From Dehalococcoidales bacterium (GTDB lineage: Bacteria; Chloroflexota; Dehalococcoidia; E44-bin15): 6,365 nt of DNA. The notes below the pieces were generated by a model. That model was not told the DNA's origin. It saw nothing but the letters and a program-made list of their open reading frames with translations, and did no database searches. Numbering within the stretch: the first letter of the stretch is position 1; each line of letters begins with the position of its first letter. The stretch spans positions 1 through 6,365 of the forward strand of contig JAAXQM010000272.1 in the NCBI GenBank assembly GCA_012974295.1, in the 5' to 3' direction. The position numbers were made by a program, and so were the translations under genes. This document shows, piece by piece, positions 1 to 5,556 of this stretch.

Positions 1-328
1 AGAATTTCCAACCTGACCCTGGCAGTGTATTGTCTTCCGCAAGACCTTCTTCCCAGAGGGTAAGCAAAGCATCACCGGTCATCGACAAGTCCTTGCCGCA
101 GATTATAAGGTTACGGATAGCTGGGTAGAAGTATAAGCCCCTTAGTAGCCACCCCAAGCCCATTTTTGTCCTTAGTGGCCCGATGGTGTTTATCCTCGGA
201 AGATTTAGATAGGGGCCAATTCGATTTAAGACCGTCCACAGGGTGCAAACTCCGATGTCGCCGGTAGCCGAATTCCGCACCTCCAGGTTCGGGAGATACT
301 CTGATTCCCAAGTATGGATCGTCCCCAT
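1..328 (-). CDS. DUF4346 / MtrA-like domain protein, N-terminal part (runs off left edge)
   Basis: An open frame of 109 codons starts at the ATG at 326-328 and reaches the window edge without a stop, so only the N-terminus is visible. The start is fixed by an in-frame TAG four codons upstream. An AGGG at about 7 nt before the ATG is a modest ribosome binding site. The protein shows VCTLWTVL (residues 27-34), then IGPLRTKMGLGWLLRGLY (49-66) and IRNLIICGKDLSMTGDALL (70-88). The pattern GPLRT..G, then a hydrophobic strand ending in CG, then TG.ALL, resembles the DUF4346 domain and the related subunit A of tetrahydromethanopterin S-methyltransferase (MtrA). DUF4346 is, as I recall, also attached to thymidylate-synthase-like proteins, so the missing C-terminus could carry such a domain. 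That is inference. The absence of stops and the motif pattern make the frame convincing; two other open frames over this stretch are shadows. Molecular function is unknown. Confidence 0.8.
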   Translation of the reverse strand, partial: MGTIHTWESEYLPNLEVRNSATGDIGVCTLWTVLNRIGPYLNLPRINTIGPLRTKMGLGWLLRGLYFYPAIRNLIICGKDLSMTGDALLTLWEEGLAEDNTLPGSGWKF

Positions 329-415
329 TCTACTGCCCTATTCGTTATCCCCTTTGATATTTGTATCTAGAGATGTAATGCTTCAGTCGTTTTCGAACAA
401 ACCGACGTTACCAAT

Positions 416-444
416 ATTATACACCTCACCAAGTACATTGCAGA
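416..444 (-). promoter_or_regulatory. Candidate promoter for the DUF4346-like gene
   Basis: A perfect TATAAT on the minus strand (416-421) lies about 88 nt upstream of the ATG at 328. With a 17-bp spacer the -35 would be TCTGCA (439-444), which is a poor match to TTGACA. The expected transcript start is near 409, giving a leader of about 80 nt. The -10 is good but the weak -35 keeps confidence low. A 9-bp inverted repeat begins just upstream at 448. Confidence 0.4.
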
Positions 445-447
445 AAA

Positions 448-492
448 TACCCTTAGATCCTATAGTAATGCTGGTAGAAAGCCCTAAGGGTA
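448..492 (-). repeat. 9-bp perfect inverted repeat upstream of the DUF4346-like gene
   Basis: TACCCTTAG at 448-456 is matched by CTAAGGGTA at 484-492, with 27 nt between the arms. Read on the minus strand, the second arm is followed at once by TTTT (444-447). The element abuts the candidate promoter at 416-444. It could be an operator, a weak terminator for transcripts coming from the tRNA, or chance. The long loop argues against an efficient intrinsic terminator. Confidence 0.35.
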
Positions 493-537
493 AGTCATAA
501 AAGGGTAGTTTGATAACCGCGGCCTATTAACTTGTTG

Positions 538-566
538 AAAAAGTGGTGGAAATCCCTTTCAGAACC
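538..566 (-). terminator. Candidate weak terminator after the tRNA-Arg gene
   Basis: Downstream of the tRNA the minus strand can fold GGT (564-566) and GAAA (557-560) against TTTC (549-552) and ACC (545-547), around a GGGA loop and with a small internal loop. It then runs into TTTTT (538-542). The stem is short and imperfect, so this is a modest candidate. Its position 16-44 nt past the tRNA 3' end fits a tRNA transcript end. Confidence 0.35.
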
Positions 567-581
567 CCCTCATTTTGTAGC

Positions 582-657
582 TGGCGTCCCTGGCTGGATT
601 CGAACCAGCGGCCCACTGCTTAGAAGGCAGTTGCTCTATCCTCTGAGCTACAGGGAC
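582..657 (-). tRNA. tRNA-Arg, anticodon UCU
   Basis: A complete 76-nt cloverleaf on the minus strand. The 7-bp acceptor stem pairs GTCCCTG (651-657) with CAGGGAC (586-592). The discriminator is G (585) and the 3' CCA is encoded (582-584). The D arm is GCTC/GAGC. The anticodon stem ACTGC/GCAGT encloses the loop CTTCTAA, whose central TCT (622-624) reads AGA arginine codons. A 5-nt variable loop is followed by the T arm GCTGG-TTCGAAT-CCAGC. All stems pair without mismatch, and nothing suggests a pseudogene or an intron. It has its own strong promoter about 20 nt upstream, so it is probably transcribed independently of the macro-domain gene. Confidence 0.97.
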
Positions 658-679
658 TCTTTTATACCTGTTCTCAGTC

Positions 680-708
680 ATTCTAGCATCTGCCTGTTGG
701 GCTGACAA
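680..708 (-). promoter_or_regulatory. Sigma70-type promoter of tRNA-Arg
   Basis: On the minus strand TTGTCA (703-708) is followed by a 17-bp spacer and TAGAAT (680-685), with TGC directly before the -10 as an extended -10 element. Transcription would start near 673, about 15 nt before the mature tRNA 5' end at 657. Each hexamer matches consensus at five of six positions with ideal spacing, so this is the best promoter in the window. Confidence 0.8.
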
Positions 709-758
709 GTGAATTTGATAGAAATCTCCTTGCTTATCCTAGAAGTAGCATTATTACA

Positions 759-776
759 ACTGAATAATCATCCAGT
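759..776 (-). repeat. Small hairpin downstream of the macro-domain gene
   Basis: ACTGGAT and ATTCAGT on the minus strand form a 7-bp stem (one G-T pair) with a GATT tetraloop, 12 nt past the macro gene stop. No U-tract follows, so it is not a standard intrinsic terminator. It may protect the mRNA 3' end or be chance. Confidence 0.3.
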
Positions 777-787
777 AAATGAAAATA

Positions 788-1342
788 TTAAGCTGTTTCC
801 GGTAGCAGAGCTTCTAGAGCCCGGGCATATGCCTGATAAGTTTTATCCTCGAAGAGGACGAATACCACCTCTTTGATGGACTCATCTCGATTTAGAAAGT
901 CAATGACGGTCTCGAGAGCTATAGGTGCAGCAAGTTTAAGTGGGTACCCATAGGCACCAGTGCTTATTGAGGGGAAGGAGATGCTTTTCAGACCATTTTC
1001 CACAGATATCCTCAAGCTCTGGCGATAGGCGCTTGCCAGAAGTTCAGGCTCACTACTAAGGCCGCCATGCCACACTGGGCCTACGGTATGAACAACATGC
1101 TTTGCCTGAAGGTTTCCTCCGCTGGTAATTACCGCCTCGCCGGTGGGTAATCTTCCTTGCTGTGAGATGATTTGCTTGCAATCTTCAAGGATGGCTGGAC
1201 CCCCGGCACGGTGAATCGCTCCATCTACTCCACCGCCGCCCATCATCCCGGAATTAGCCGCGTTGACAATAGCATCGGTACTTTGTCTGGTAATGTCGCC
1301 CTGCAGCAACGAGAGCTTAGTTTTATTGACTAACCTATACAT
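788..1342 (-). CDS. Macro-domain protein, probable ADP-ribosyl / O-acetyl-ADP-ribose hydrolase
   Basis: A 184-residue stand-alone macro domain of the MacroD/YmdB type. Such proteins bind ADP-ribose and hydrolyse O-acetyl-ADP-ribose or mono-ADP-ribose esters in the cytoplasm. Family signatures are intact: GDIT at residues 15-18, NAANS at 27-31, the glycine-rich GGGG-VDGAIH at 35-44 containing the ADP-ribose-binding and catalytic region, HTVGP near 85-89, and STGAYGYP at 127-134 for the phosphate loop. Length is typical for the family. I chose the ATG at 1342. A frame extension to a TTG at 1372 would start in the U-tract of the upstream terminator and has no ribosome binding site. An AAGGG lies about 14 nt before the ATG, farther than ideal, so initiation may be weak. 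It follows the terminator of the thiolase operon and so is either separately expressed or reached by readthrough. No clear promoter is visible. The substrate cannot be told from context. Confidence 0.93.
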   Translation of the reverse strand: MYRLVNKTKLSLLQGDITRQSTDAIVNAANSGMMGGGGVDGAIHRAGGPAILEDCKQIISQQGRLPTGEAVITSGGNLQAKHVVHTVGPVWHGGLSSEPELLASAYRQSLRISVENGLKSISFPSISTGAYGYPLKLAAPIALETVIDFLNRDESIKEVVFVLFEDKTYQAYARALEALLPETA

Positions 1343-1370
1343 TATTAAGATTTTACCCTTACATTCTCTC

Positions 1371-1410
1371 AAAGAAAAAGAGGGCTCACTGCGATATCAG
1401 CAAGCCCTCT
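1371..1410 (-). terminator. Intrinsic terminator of the HMGCS-like/thiolase operon
   Basis: On the minus strand AGAGGGCT (1403-1410) pairs perfectly with AGCCCTCT (1379-1386). TGC/GCA can extend the stem inside the loop. The stem is followed by TTTTTCTTT (1371-1379). It begins 10 nt past the thiolase stop codon. A GC-rich 8-bp stem plus a U-tract is the standard rho-independent form. Confidence 0.88.
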
Positions 1411-1420
1411 ATCTAACTTA

Positions 1421-2602
1421 CTAGAGGCCAACGATGGTGACGCCGACTACACTCCATGGGGGGTAGCCGCCCATATTGTGGGTGAGCCCTAGCTTAGGGT
1501 CCTTTATTTGACGGTCACCGGACTTCCCCTGAAGCTGCTTGTACATTTCATATATCATCCGTATACCCGAGGCAGCAATGGGATGTCCGAAGCACTTGAG
1601 CCCACCATCTGGCTGAACCGGAAGACCACCATCGAGGTCAAAGAAACCGGACTCGATATCCTCTCGCACCTTACCACGGGGGCTGAATTGCAGATCCTCC
1701 ATGGTTACCGCTTCAGTAATGGAGAAACAGTCGTGAACCTCGGCCATGCTAATTTCCTCGCGAGGATTCTTAATTCCAGCCTCTTTATAAGCCCTAATGC
1801 CGCACTGGTAACCCGTCTCCGCATGGGTGTAATCATAATCCTGGTACCACATATCCGCGCCGGAGGCGGCAGCAATCTGAACCGCCTTAATATAGACAGG
1901 GTCAGGACGATACTTTTTTGCATCCTCAGCGCGCACCAATATGGCTGCTGCTGAGCCATCGCTGACTCCGCAACAATCGAAGAGGCCAAGTGGCCATGCG
2001 ATAATAGGAGCGTTTACTATAGCATCGAGCGACACGTCTTTACGCAGGTGGGCCTTGGGATTATTCTTACCGTTCTGATGGCTTTTCCACGAGACTCGGG
2101 CGATCATTCGTTTCCCGTCATCTGGCGACAAGCCGTAACGGGAAAAATATCTGGTAGCCATCATGGCATACACGCCGGGGCCGGACATGTTGGGCATGGT
2201 TAGGAATTCTGCTGGAGTTTTCAGGTCAGGAAGGCCACCATAGCCAACGTCCTTTAGCTTCTCGACGCCGACGGCGAGTGCCATATCACAAGCACCAGAG
2301 GAAAGGGCATAGGCTGCCCCGCGTATCGCTTCTGTGCCACTGGCGCAGGCGTTCTCCACATGAGTTACTGGTAGATAGGGCAGTTTTAACGTTTGAGATA
2401 GCTGTATACCGGTAAATCCCTGCATAGAATAGAGAGCAGCCCACCAGGCGGCGTCTATTTCTTTCTTGTCAACTCCGGCATCCTCAATGCACTCCTTGTA
2501 GGCGTCAACCATGAGGTCATCACCGCTCATATCCCATCTTTCACCAAAACGGGTACAACCCATTCCGATGATAGCGACTTTATCTTTAATACCTTCGGCC
2601 AT
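1421..2602 (-). CDS. SCP2-type thiolase (acetyl-CoA C-acetyltransferase family)
   Basis: A 393-residue thiolase of the SCP-x/archaeal acetoacetyl-CoA thiolase branch, full length for the family. Enzymes of this type condense two acyl-CoAs or cleave a 3-ketoacyl-CoA by thiolysis. The nucleophilic Cys86 sits in VENACASG. EVHDCFSITE (288-297) carries His290. GHPIAASG (339-346) carries the catalytic His340. THNMGG (374-379) replaces the classical C-terminal CxG motif, as is usual in SCP2 thiolases. Unlike the Cys-less SCP2 aldolases of steroid degradation, it retains the nucleophile, so it should be an active thiolase. The ATG at 2602 has a very strong AAGGAGG (2612-2618) 9 nt upstream. Only 16 bp separate it from the upstream HMGCS-like/DUF35 gene, and the ribosome site lies in that gap, so the two are cotranscribed. 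Archaeal relatives form a complex with HMG-CoA synthase and a DUF35 protein; the neighbour here carries both folds. The true substrate is unknown. Confidence 0.93.
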   Translation of the reverse strand: MAEGIKDKVAIIGMGCTRFGERWDMSGDDLMVDAYKECIEDAGVDKKEIDAAWWAALYSMQGFTGIQLSQTLKLPYLPVTHVENACASGTEAIRGAAYALSSGACDMALAVGVEKLKDVGYGGLPDLKTPAEFLTMPNMSGPGVYAMMATRYFSRYGLSPDDGKRMIARVSWKSHQNGKNNPKAHLRKDVSLDAIVNAPIIAWPLGLFDCCGVSDGSAAAILVRAEDAKKYRPDPVYIKAVQIAAASGADMWYQDYDYTHAETGYQCGIRAYKEAGIKNPREEISMAEVHDCFSITEAVTMEDLQFSPRGKVREDIESGFFDLDGGLPVQPDGGLKCFGHPIAASGIRMIYEMYKQLQGKSGDRQIKDPKLGLTHNMGGYPPWSVVGVTIVGL

Positions 2603-2611
2603 GTTTAAGTT

Positions 2612-2618
2612 CCTCCTT
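2612..2618 (-). promoter_or_regulatory. Strong ribosome binding site of the thiolase gene
   Basis: AAGGAGG on the minus strand, 9 nt before the ATG at 2602 and directly after the upstream stop codon (2619-2621). It supports the start choice and high, possibly coupled, translation of the thiolase. Confidence 0.85.
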
Positions 2619-4058
2619 CTAAACCCTTACAGGTACTGCTTTCCACGTATAACCGGTAACGCCTCGATCGTAGTATTTCCGACGGAAAGTACATTCAGTT
2701 AGCATTGCTACTTCTATTTCATCCAGATCACAGTCTGTCAGGTTAAATTGAGAACGTCCACCACCTTCGAAATCGATCACTCCGTACAGTTCGGGTGGGT
2801 CCGGCGTAAAGACCAGATTATCTCCGGTGTAGGTGAATATATGCCCTTTTTTATCGGAGAAGCGGTACTCCTCCATCTCATCAACGGCACCGCAATCAGG
2901 TTTTACACATATGCGCTGAGGGGGGAGTTGGGGAGTGCCGCAGCACTTGCACCGTGTTCCGACAAGGGCTATAGCCTTTTTCCTGTCCCGCCATAATATT
3001 GATGACGATGACGGAACCGCCTCTTCGCCTCGCCCGGCAACATCTATAGCAAGAACCTGTTTGAAGGTCACATACTTTTCGTAGCTGGTCAGGTCCTTTT
3101 TATTGGCCAAGCTGTTCTTTACACCTTTTCTTCTCTTGATCTTTTTAATAGCCGGTGTTACCTCCAAGAGCATCGCATCGCTTCCACTTCCATAGCTGGC
3201 AACGATTATTTTGTCCCCGGGCTTTGCATCCTCGAGCGCTGCCACAAGTAGCATTAAAGGGTTCGCTGTGCCGGTCAGGCCTACCGTAGTGAACATGTGA
3301 TCCTGGAGCTGATCAGGCTCAAAGCCCAACTTCTTACCGATAGTAGCGTGAGAACGGGTGTACATACAGGGATAACAGACCTTGGCAATGTCTTTAGGAT
3401 TGATTTTATACTTACTCATTAGCCCGCCAATAGCTTCTGTGATAAATTTACCGTATCCCTCATCACGAACCCATCGGTCTTCCCAGATTCGGTTAAATCT
3501 CTCCCCCTCATGCCTCCAGTGATCCACAAAGTCATAAGAGAGCGAGTAACTTCCCTCCAGGCTCGCAATTACGTTTTTATCGCCCAGAAGGATAGAGGCA
3601 GCACCGTCGCCGTACATTTCCTCCTGGAAGCTACCAGCAGGACCAAGGCGGCAATCGGAGGCACATACAAGTACGCTGGATTCTGAACCTGCAGCAATAG
3701 AATCGCAGCCAGCGACAAGGGCAACGGTTCCAGATTTGAGAGAATCGGCGAAATCAGCAATTCGAATCTGTGGTTTTAGATCCAAGGCAGTTGCAATTAT
3801 TCCAGCATTGCTCCGCTCCCTATAAGGAGCCGTAGTAGTCGCAAAATATAGACAATCGATCTTGTTTCGGTCTAGGCCTAGCAGACAATCAACTCCCGCA
3901 TTTACGGCCATGGTGAGGCTGTCCTCATCATAATTACCTACCGCCTTTTCACCTGGCATTATTGTAGCCTGGTTGACAAAACCGATAGACCCATATATGG
4001 TCATTCGGTTAATGCGGTACCGGGGTATATAGGCACCATAAGATGTGATCCCGACCAT
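2619..4058 (-). CDS. HMG-CoA-synthase-like protein fused to Zn-ribbon/OB-fold (DUF35) domain
   Basis: A 479-residue two-domain protein. Residues 1-300 have the HMG-CoA synthase fold: MVGITSYGAYIPRYRI at the start, GDGAASILLG (150-159), a DHWRHEGERF segment (179-188) and YGSGSDA (289-295). A linker of about 60 residues rich in Lys follows. Then comes a zinc ribbon with cysteines 370/373 and 384/389 (CKCCG and CVKPDCG) and an OB-fold domain (about 400-479), as in DUF35 proteins. HMG-CoA synthases condense acetyl-CoA with acetoacetyl-CoA using a Glu/Cys/His triad. Aligned by eye with archaeal enzymes, the Glu of the SESHPY motif is Thr75, the Cys of FACKAGT is Leu107 in DSLKSGT, and the His before the KKLGF region is absent (VCYPCMYTR). 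HMG-CoA synthesis is therefore doubtful. The ATG at 4058 has AAGGAG (4065-4070) at 6 nt; the TTG one codon earlier is less likely. It is first in an operon with the thiolase and may scaffold or assist it, by analogy with archaeal thiolase/HMGCS/DUF35 complexes. Confidence 0.9.
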   Translation of the reverse strand: MVGITSYGAYIPRYRINRMTIYGSIGFVNQATIMPGEKAVGNYDEDSLTMAVNAGVDCLLGLDRNKIDCLYFATTTAPYRERSNAGIIATALDLKPQIRIADFADSLKSGTVALVAGCDSIAAGSESSVLVCASDCRLGPAGSFQEEMYGDGAASILLGDKNVIASLEGSYSLSYDFVDHWRHEGERFNRIWEDRWVRDEGYGKFITEAIGGLMSKYKINPKDIAKVCYPCMYTRSHATIGKKLGFEPDQLQDHMFTTVGLTGTANPLMLLVAALEDAKPGDKIIVASYGSGSDAMLLEVTPAIKKIKRRKGVKNSLANKKDLTSYEKYVTFKQVLAIDVAGRGEEAVPSSSSILWRDRKKAIALVGTRCKCCGTPQLPPQRICVKPDCGAVDEMEEYRFSDKKGHIFTYTGDNLVFTPDPPELYGVIDFEGGGRSQFNLTDCDLDEIEVAMLTECTFRRKYYDRGVTGYTWKAVPVRV

Positions 4059-4220
4059 CAAACACTCCTTTCCTCTTTGTGGGCATTCACCATTTAAGAG
4101 ACTGCCGAAATAATCTCAATCAAGCCCTTAATCTCCCAATCTTGGGGGAATATTAATTCTGGGGTGGCACCCCTGGACCACCGGGCCCCGATCATATTGG
4201 GGCACATCTTTTTCAGCGGT
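4059..4220 (-). promoter_or_regulatory. Structured 5' leader of the HMGCS-like/thiolase operon
   Basis: The transcript from the promoter at 4227-4256 would have about 160 nt before the ATG, with no open frame of note. It contains four inverted repeats: GCCCC/GGGGC at 4185-4203 (9-nt loop), GGGGT/ACCCC at 4161-4173 (3-nt loop), CCCA/TGGG at 4135-4146, and GAGATT/AGTCTC at 4098-4117 (8-nt loop, one G-U pair). None is followed by a U-tract. The first ones may also serve as a 3' end for the preceding trehalose synthase gene. I recognise no known riboswitch class. The run ends in the AAGGAG ribosome site at 4065-4070. Confidence 0.4.
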
Positions 4221-4226
4221 CTATTT

Positions 4227-4256
4227 AAGATAACGTGTTTCTGTGAGACGTGTCAA
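4227..4256 (-). promoter_or_regulatory. Sigma70-type promoter of the HMGCS-like/thiolase operon
   Basis: A perfect TTGACA (4251-4256) on the minus strand is followed by an 18-bp spacer and TATCTT (4227-4232), four of six to consensus. It begins just 5 bp beyond the stop codon of the upstream glycosyltransferase gene and would start transcription near 4220. The position, exactly in the gap before a new operon, supports it. Confidence 0.6.
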
Positions 4257-4261
4257 CAGGG

Positions 4262-5506
4262 CTATGCCCCTACAAGTTCCCTTATCAGTGAGAGCTCATC
4301 CCTTATCAGCCTGGGCGTGAGGAAGTTATTCTTGATATGCGCCATCCCCTCCTTTCCCAGTTCTTCAGCCACTTCTTTATGTTCCAACAGGTAGACTACC
4401 TTCTCGGCACACTCCTCTATAGTATCCACCAGATAATTACTGAGCGAGCCAACCATCTGCATGGGGATGCCGCCAACGTTGCCTGCTACCACAGGGGTTT
4501 CTTTCCACAGGGCCTCCGCTACCACCAAGCCAAAGCCCTCCCTGATAGACTTCTGAATTACAACATCGCTAGCCCTCTGGAAGGCATTCACCTCCATATT
4601 ACCAACGCCCTGAAGATTGCTAAATATGTGGACATCTTCGTATTTATCGGCCTCCTCGTGGATAGCAGCATAGAGGTCCCAGCCCTCAGGGTCATCACCG
4701 GCCAACGAGCCAATGAGCGCCATTTGAATCCCGGATACCTTTTCCCTAACCAGTTTATAGACTTCGATTACACCAAAGGGATCTTTCCAGCGATCAAAGC
4801 GCGAAACCTGGATGACGAGCGGTCTGTTGCGGTCAAGACCGTAGTTATCGATCATGGTACGGCAAACCTCTGCCTTGGGAAGATGCATATTCTTCGTACT
4901 AAGCGCGTCAATAGCGGGTGGAATAGCGGCAATGCGGGAACACTTGAGGTCTGGGGGTACAAACTTGTCCATGGTGAAGATAGCGGCATCATGTTCTTCG
5001 ATGTAGGGACGCAGGAATTGCCATGTCTCTTCATCAGGGTCCGAACTGTCGATATGGCAACGCCATATCCACTTTGCATTCCCCTCCTGACAGAAATGAC
5101 GCAGCGCAGCGGGCTGAGGATCGTTGATTATGAAAACATCGTAGTTGTTGTCCAACTCCTGCGCATTTTTCTGGTTGTTACCGAGGTAGATATTTTTAGT
5201 CTGCTGCTCCAACAAGTGGTATTCGGCCCCCTGCAGGGCATTATGCAGGGATTTAGTGATTGTGAAGAACCGCTGGTCACCACGTATCACCTGCCAATCA
5301 GCATGTATTCCCAGGCTACGGACTAGCGGGATATAGGAGAAAAGTAGCTCTGCAACTCCACCACCGAACGGCGTGGAGTTAATGTGACAAATCCTGATAT
5401 CTTTCAGATCGTGGGCGATAGCCTCAATTTCGTCAATTAAGTCACCACCGAGCAGCAAGCGGTACTTATCGATGTCCTTAATGCCAAGAGAAACTTTTTG
5501 TAACAT
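4262..5506 (-). CDS. treT: TreT-type trehalose synthase (GT4 glycosyltransferase)
   Basis: A 414-residue retaining GT4 glycosyltransferase that matches the TreT family in length and motifs. TreT reversibly joins glucose from a nucleotide sugar (ADP- or UDP-glucose) to free glucose to give trehalose, in the cytoplasm. Visible marks are STPFGGGVAELL (44-55) in the acceptor-side Rossmann domain, WRCHIDSSDP (148-157), IPPAID (195-200), VSRFDRWKDP (234-243) with the basic residues Arg236 and Lys241 that contact the diphosphate, and QKSIREGFGLVVAEALWK (318-335), which contains the E-x7-E pair Glu323/Glu331. NVGGIP (343-348) completes the donor site. No signal peptide or membrane segment is seen. 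The ATG at 5506 has almost no Shine-Dalgarno (only GAG). It lies 50 bp after mtaB, so it is either cotranscribed or driven by a promoter in that gap. A related NDP-sugar transferase activity is possible, but the TreT-specific motifs favour trehalose, a compatible solute. Confidence 0.88.
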   Translation of the reverse strand: MLQKVSLGIKDIDKYRLLLGGDLIDEIEAIAHDLKDIRICHINSTPFGGGVAELLFSYIPLVRSLGIHADWQVIRGDQRFFTITKSLHNALQGAEYHLLEQQTKNIYLGNNQKNAQELDNNYDVFIINDPQPAALRHFCQEGNAKWIWRCHIDSSDPDEETWQFLRPYIEEHDAAIFTMDKFVPPDLKCSRIAAIPPAIDALSTKNMHLPKAEVCRTMIDNYGLDRNRPLVIQVSRFDRWKDPFGVIEVYKLVREKVSGIQMALIGSLAGDDPEGWDLYAAIHEEADKYEDVHIFSNLQGVGNMEVNAFQRASDVVIQKSIREGFGLVVAEALWKETPVVAGNVGGIPMQMVGSLSNYLVDTIEECAEKVVYLLEHKEVAEELGKEGMAHIKNNFLTPRLIRDELSLIRELVGA

Positions 5507-5520
5507 TCTACTCGATTACA

Positions 5521-5549
5521 ATAATAAGTATAGTTCAGTTTACGTGCAA
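5521..5549 (-). promoter_or_regulatory. Candidate promoter in the mtaB-treT gap
   Basis: On the minus strand TTGCAC (5544-5549), a 17-bp spacer and TATTAT (5521-5526) would start transcription about 8 nt before the treT ATG. TATACT (5527-5532) is an alternative -10. The -35 matches are poor. A near-leaderless transcript would agree with the missing Shine-Dalgarno at this gene. Low confidence because AT-rich gaps produce such matches by chance. Confidence 0.3.
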
Positions 5550-5556
5550 GTGATTG

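Noticed and set aside
111..500. Two open frames (minus 111-311 and plus 243-500) in the left region
   Set aside because: The minus frame overlaps the DUF4346-like gene out of phase. The plus frame has an unconvincing composition, no ribosome site, and covers the promoter region of the opposite strand.
1343..1372. N-terminal extension of the macro protein to a TTG start at 1372
   Set aside because: The TTG falls in the U-tract of the preceding terminator without a ribosome site, and the extra ten residues are not part of the macro fold.
1508..1954. 148-codon plus-strand frame opposite the thiolase gene, and a minus-strand frame at 1705-1989
   Set aside because: Both overlap an intact thiolase in other frames and show no family signature.
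2619..4058. Frameshift or sequencing error as the cause of the missing HMGCS catalytic residues
   Set aside because: The frame is continuous, flanking motifs align on both sides of each position, and the C-terminal Zn-ribbon/OB domain is in the same frame.
4059..4061. TTG start one codon before the HMGCS-like ATG
   Set aside because: The ATG at 4058 is 6 nt from AAGGAG, ideal spacing, and a TTG immediately before an ATG is the less likely start.
4337..5326. Open frame of 329 codons on the plus strand opposite treT
   Set aside because: It lies wholly antisense to a glycosyltransferase with complete family motifs, and its translation shows no recognisable domain. It is a shadow of the codon pattern.
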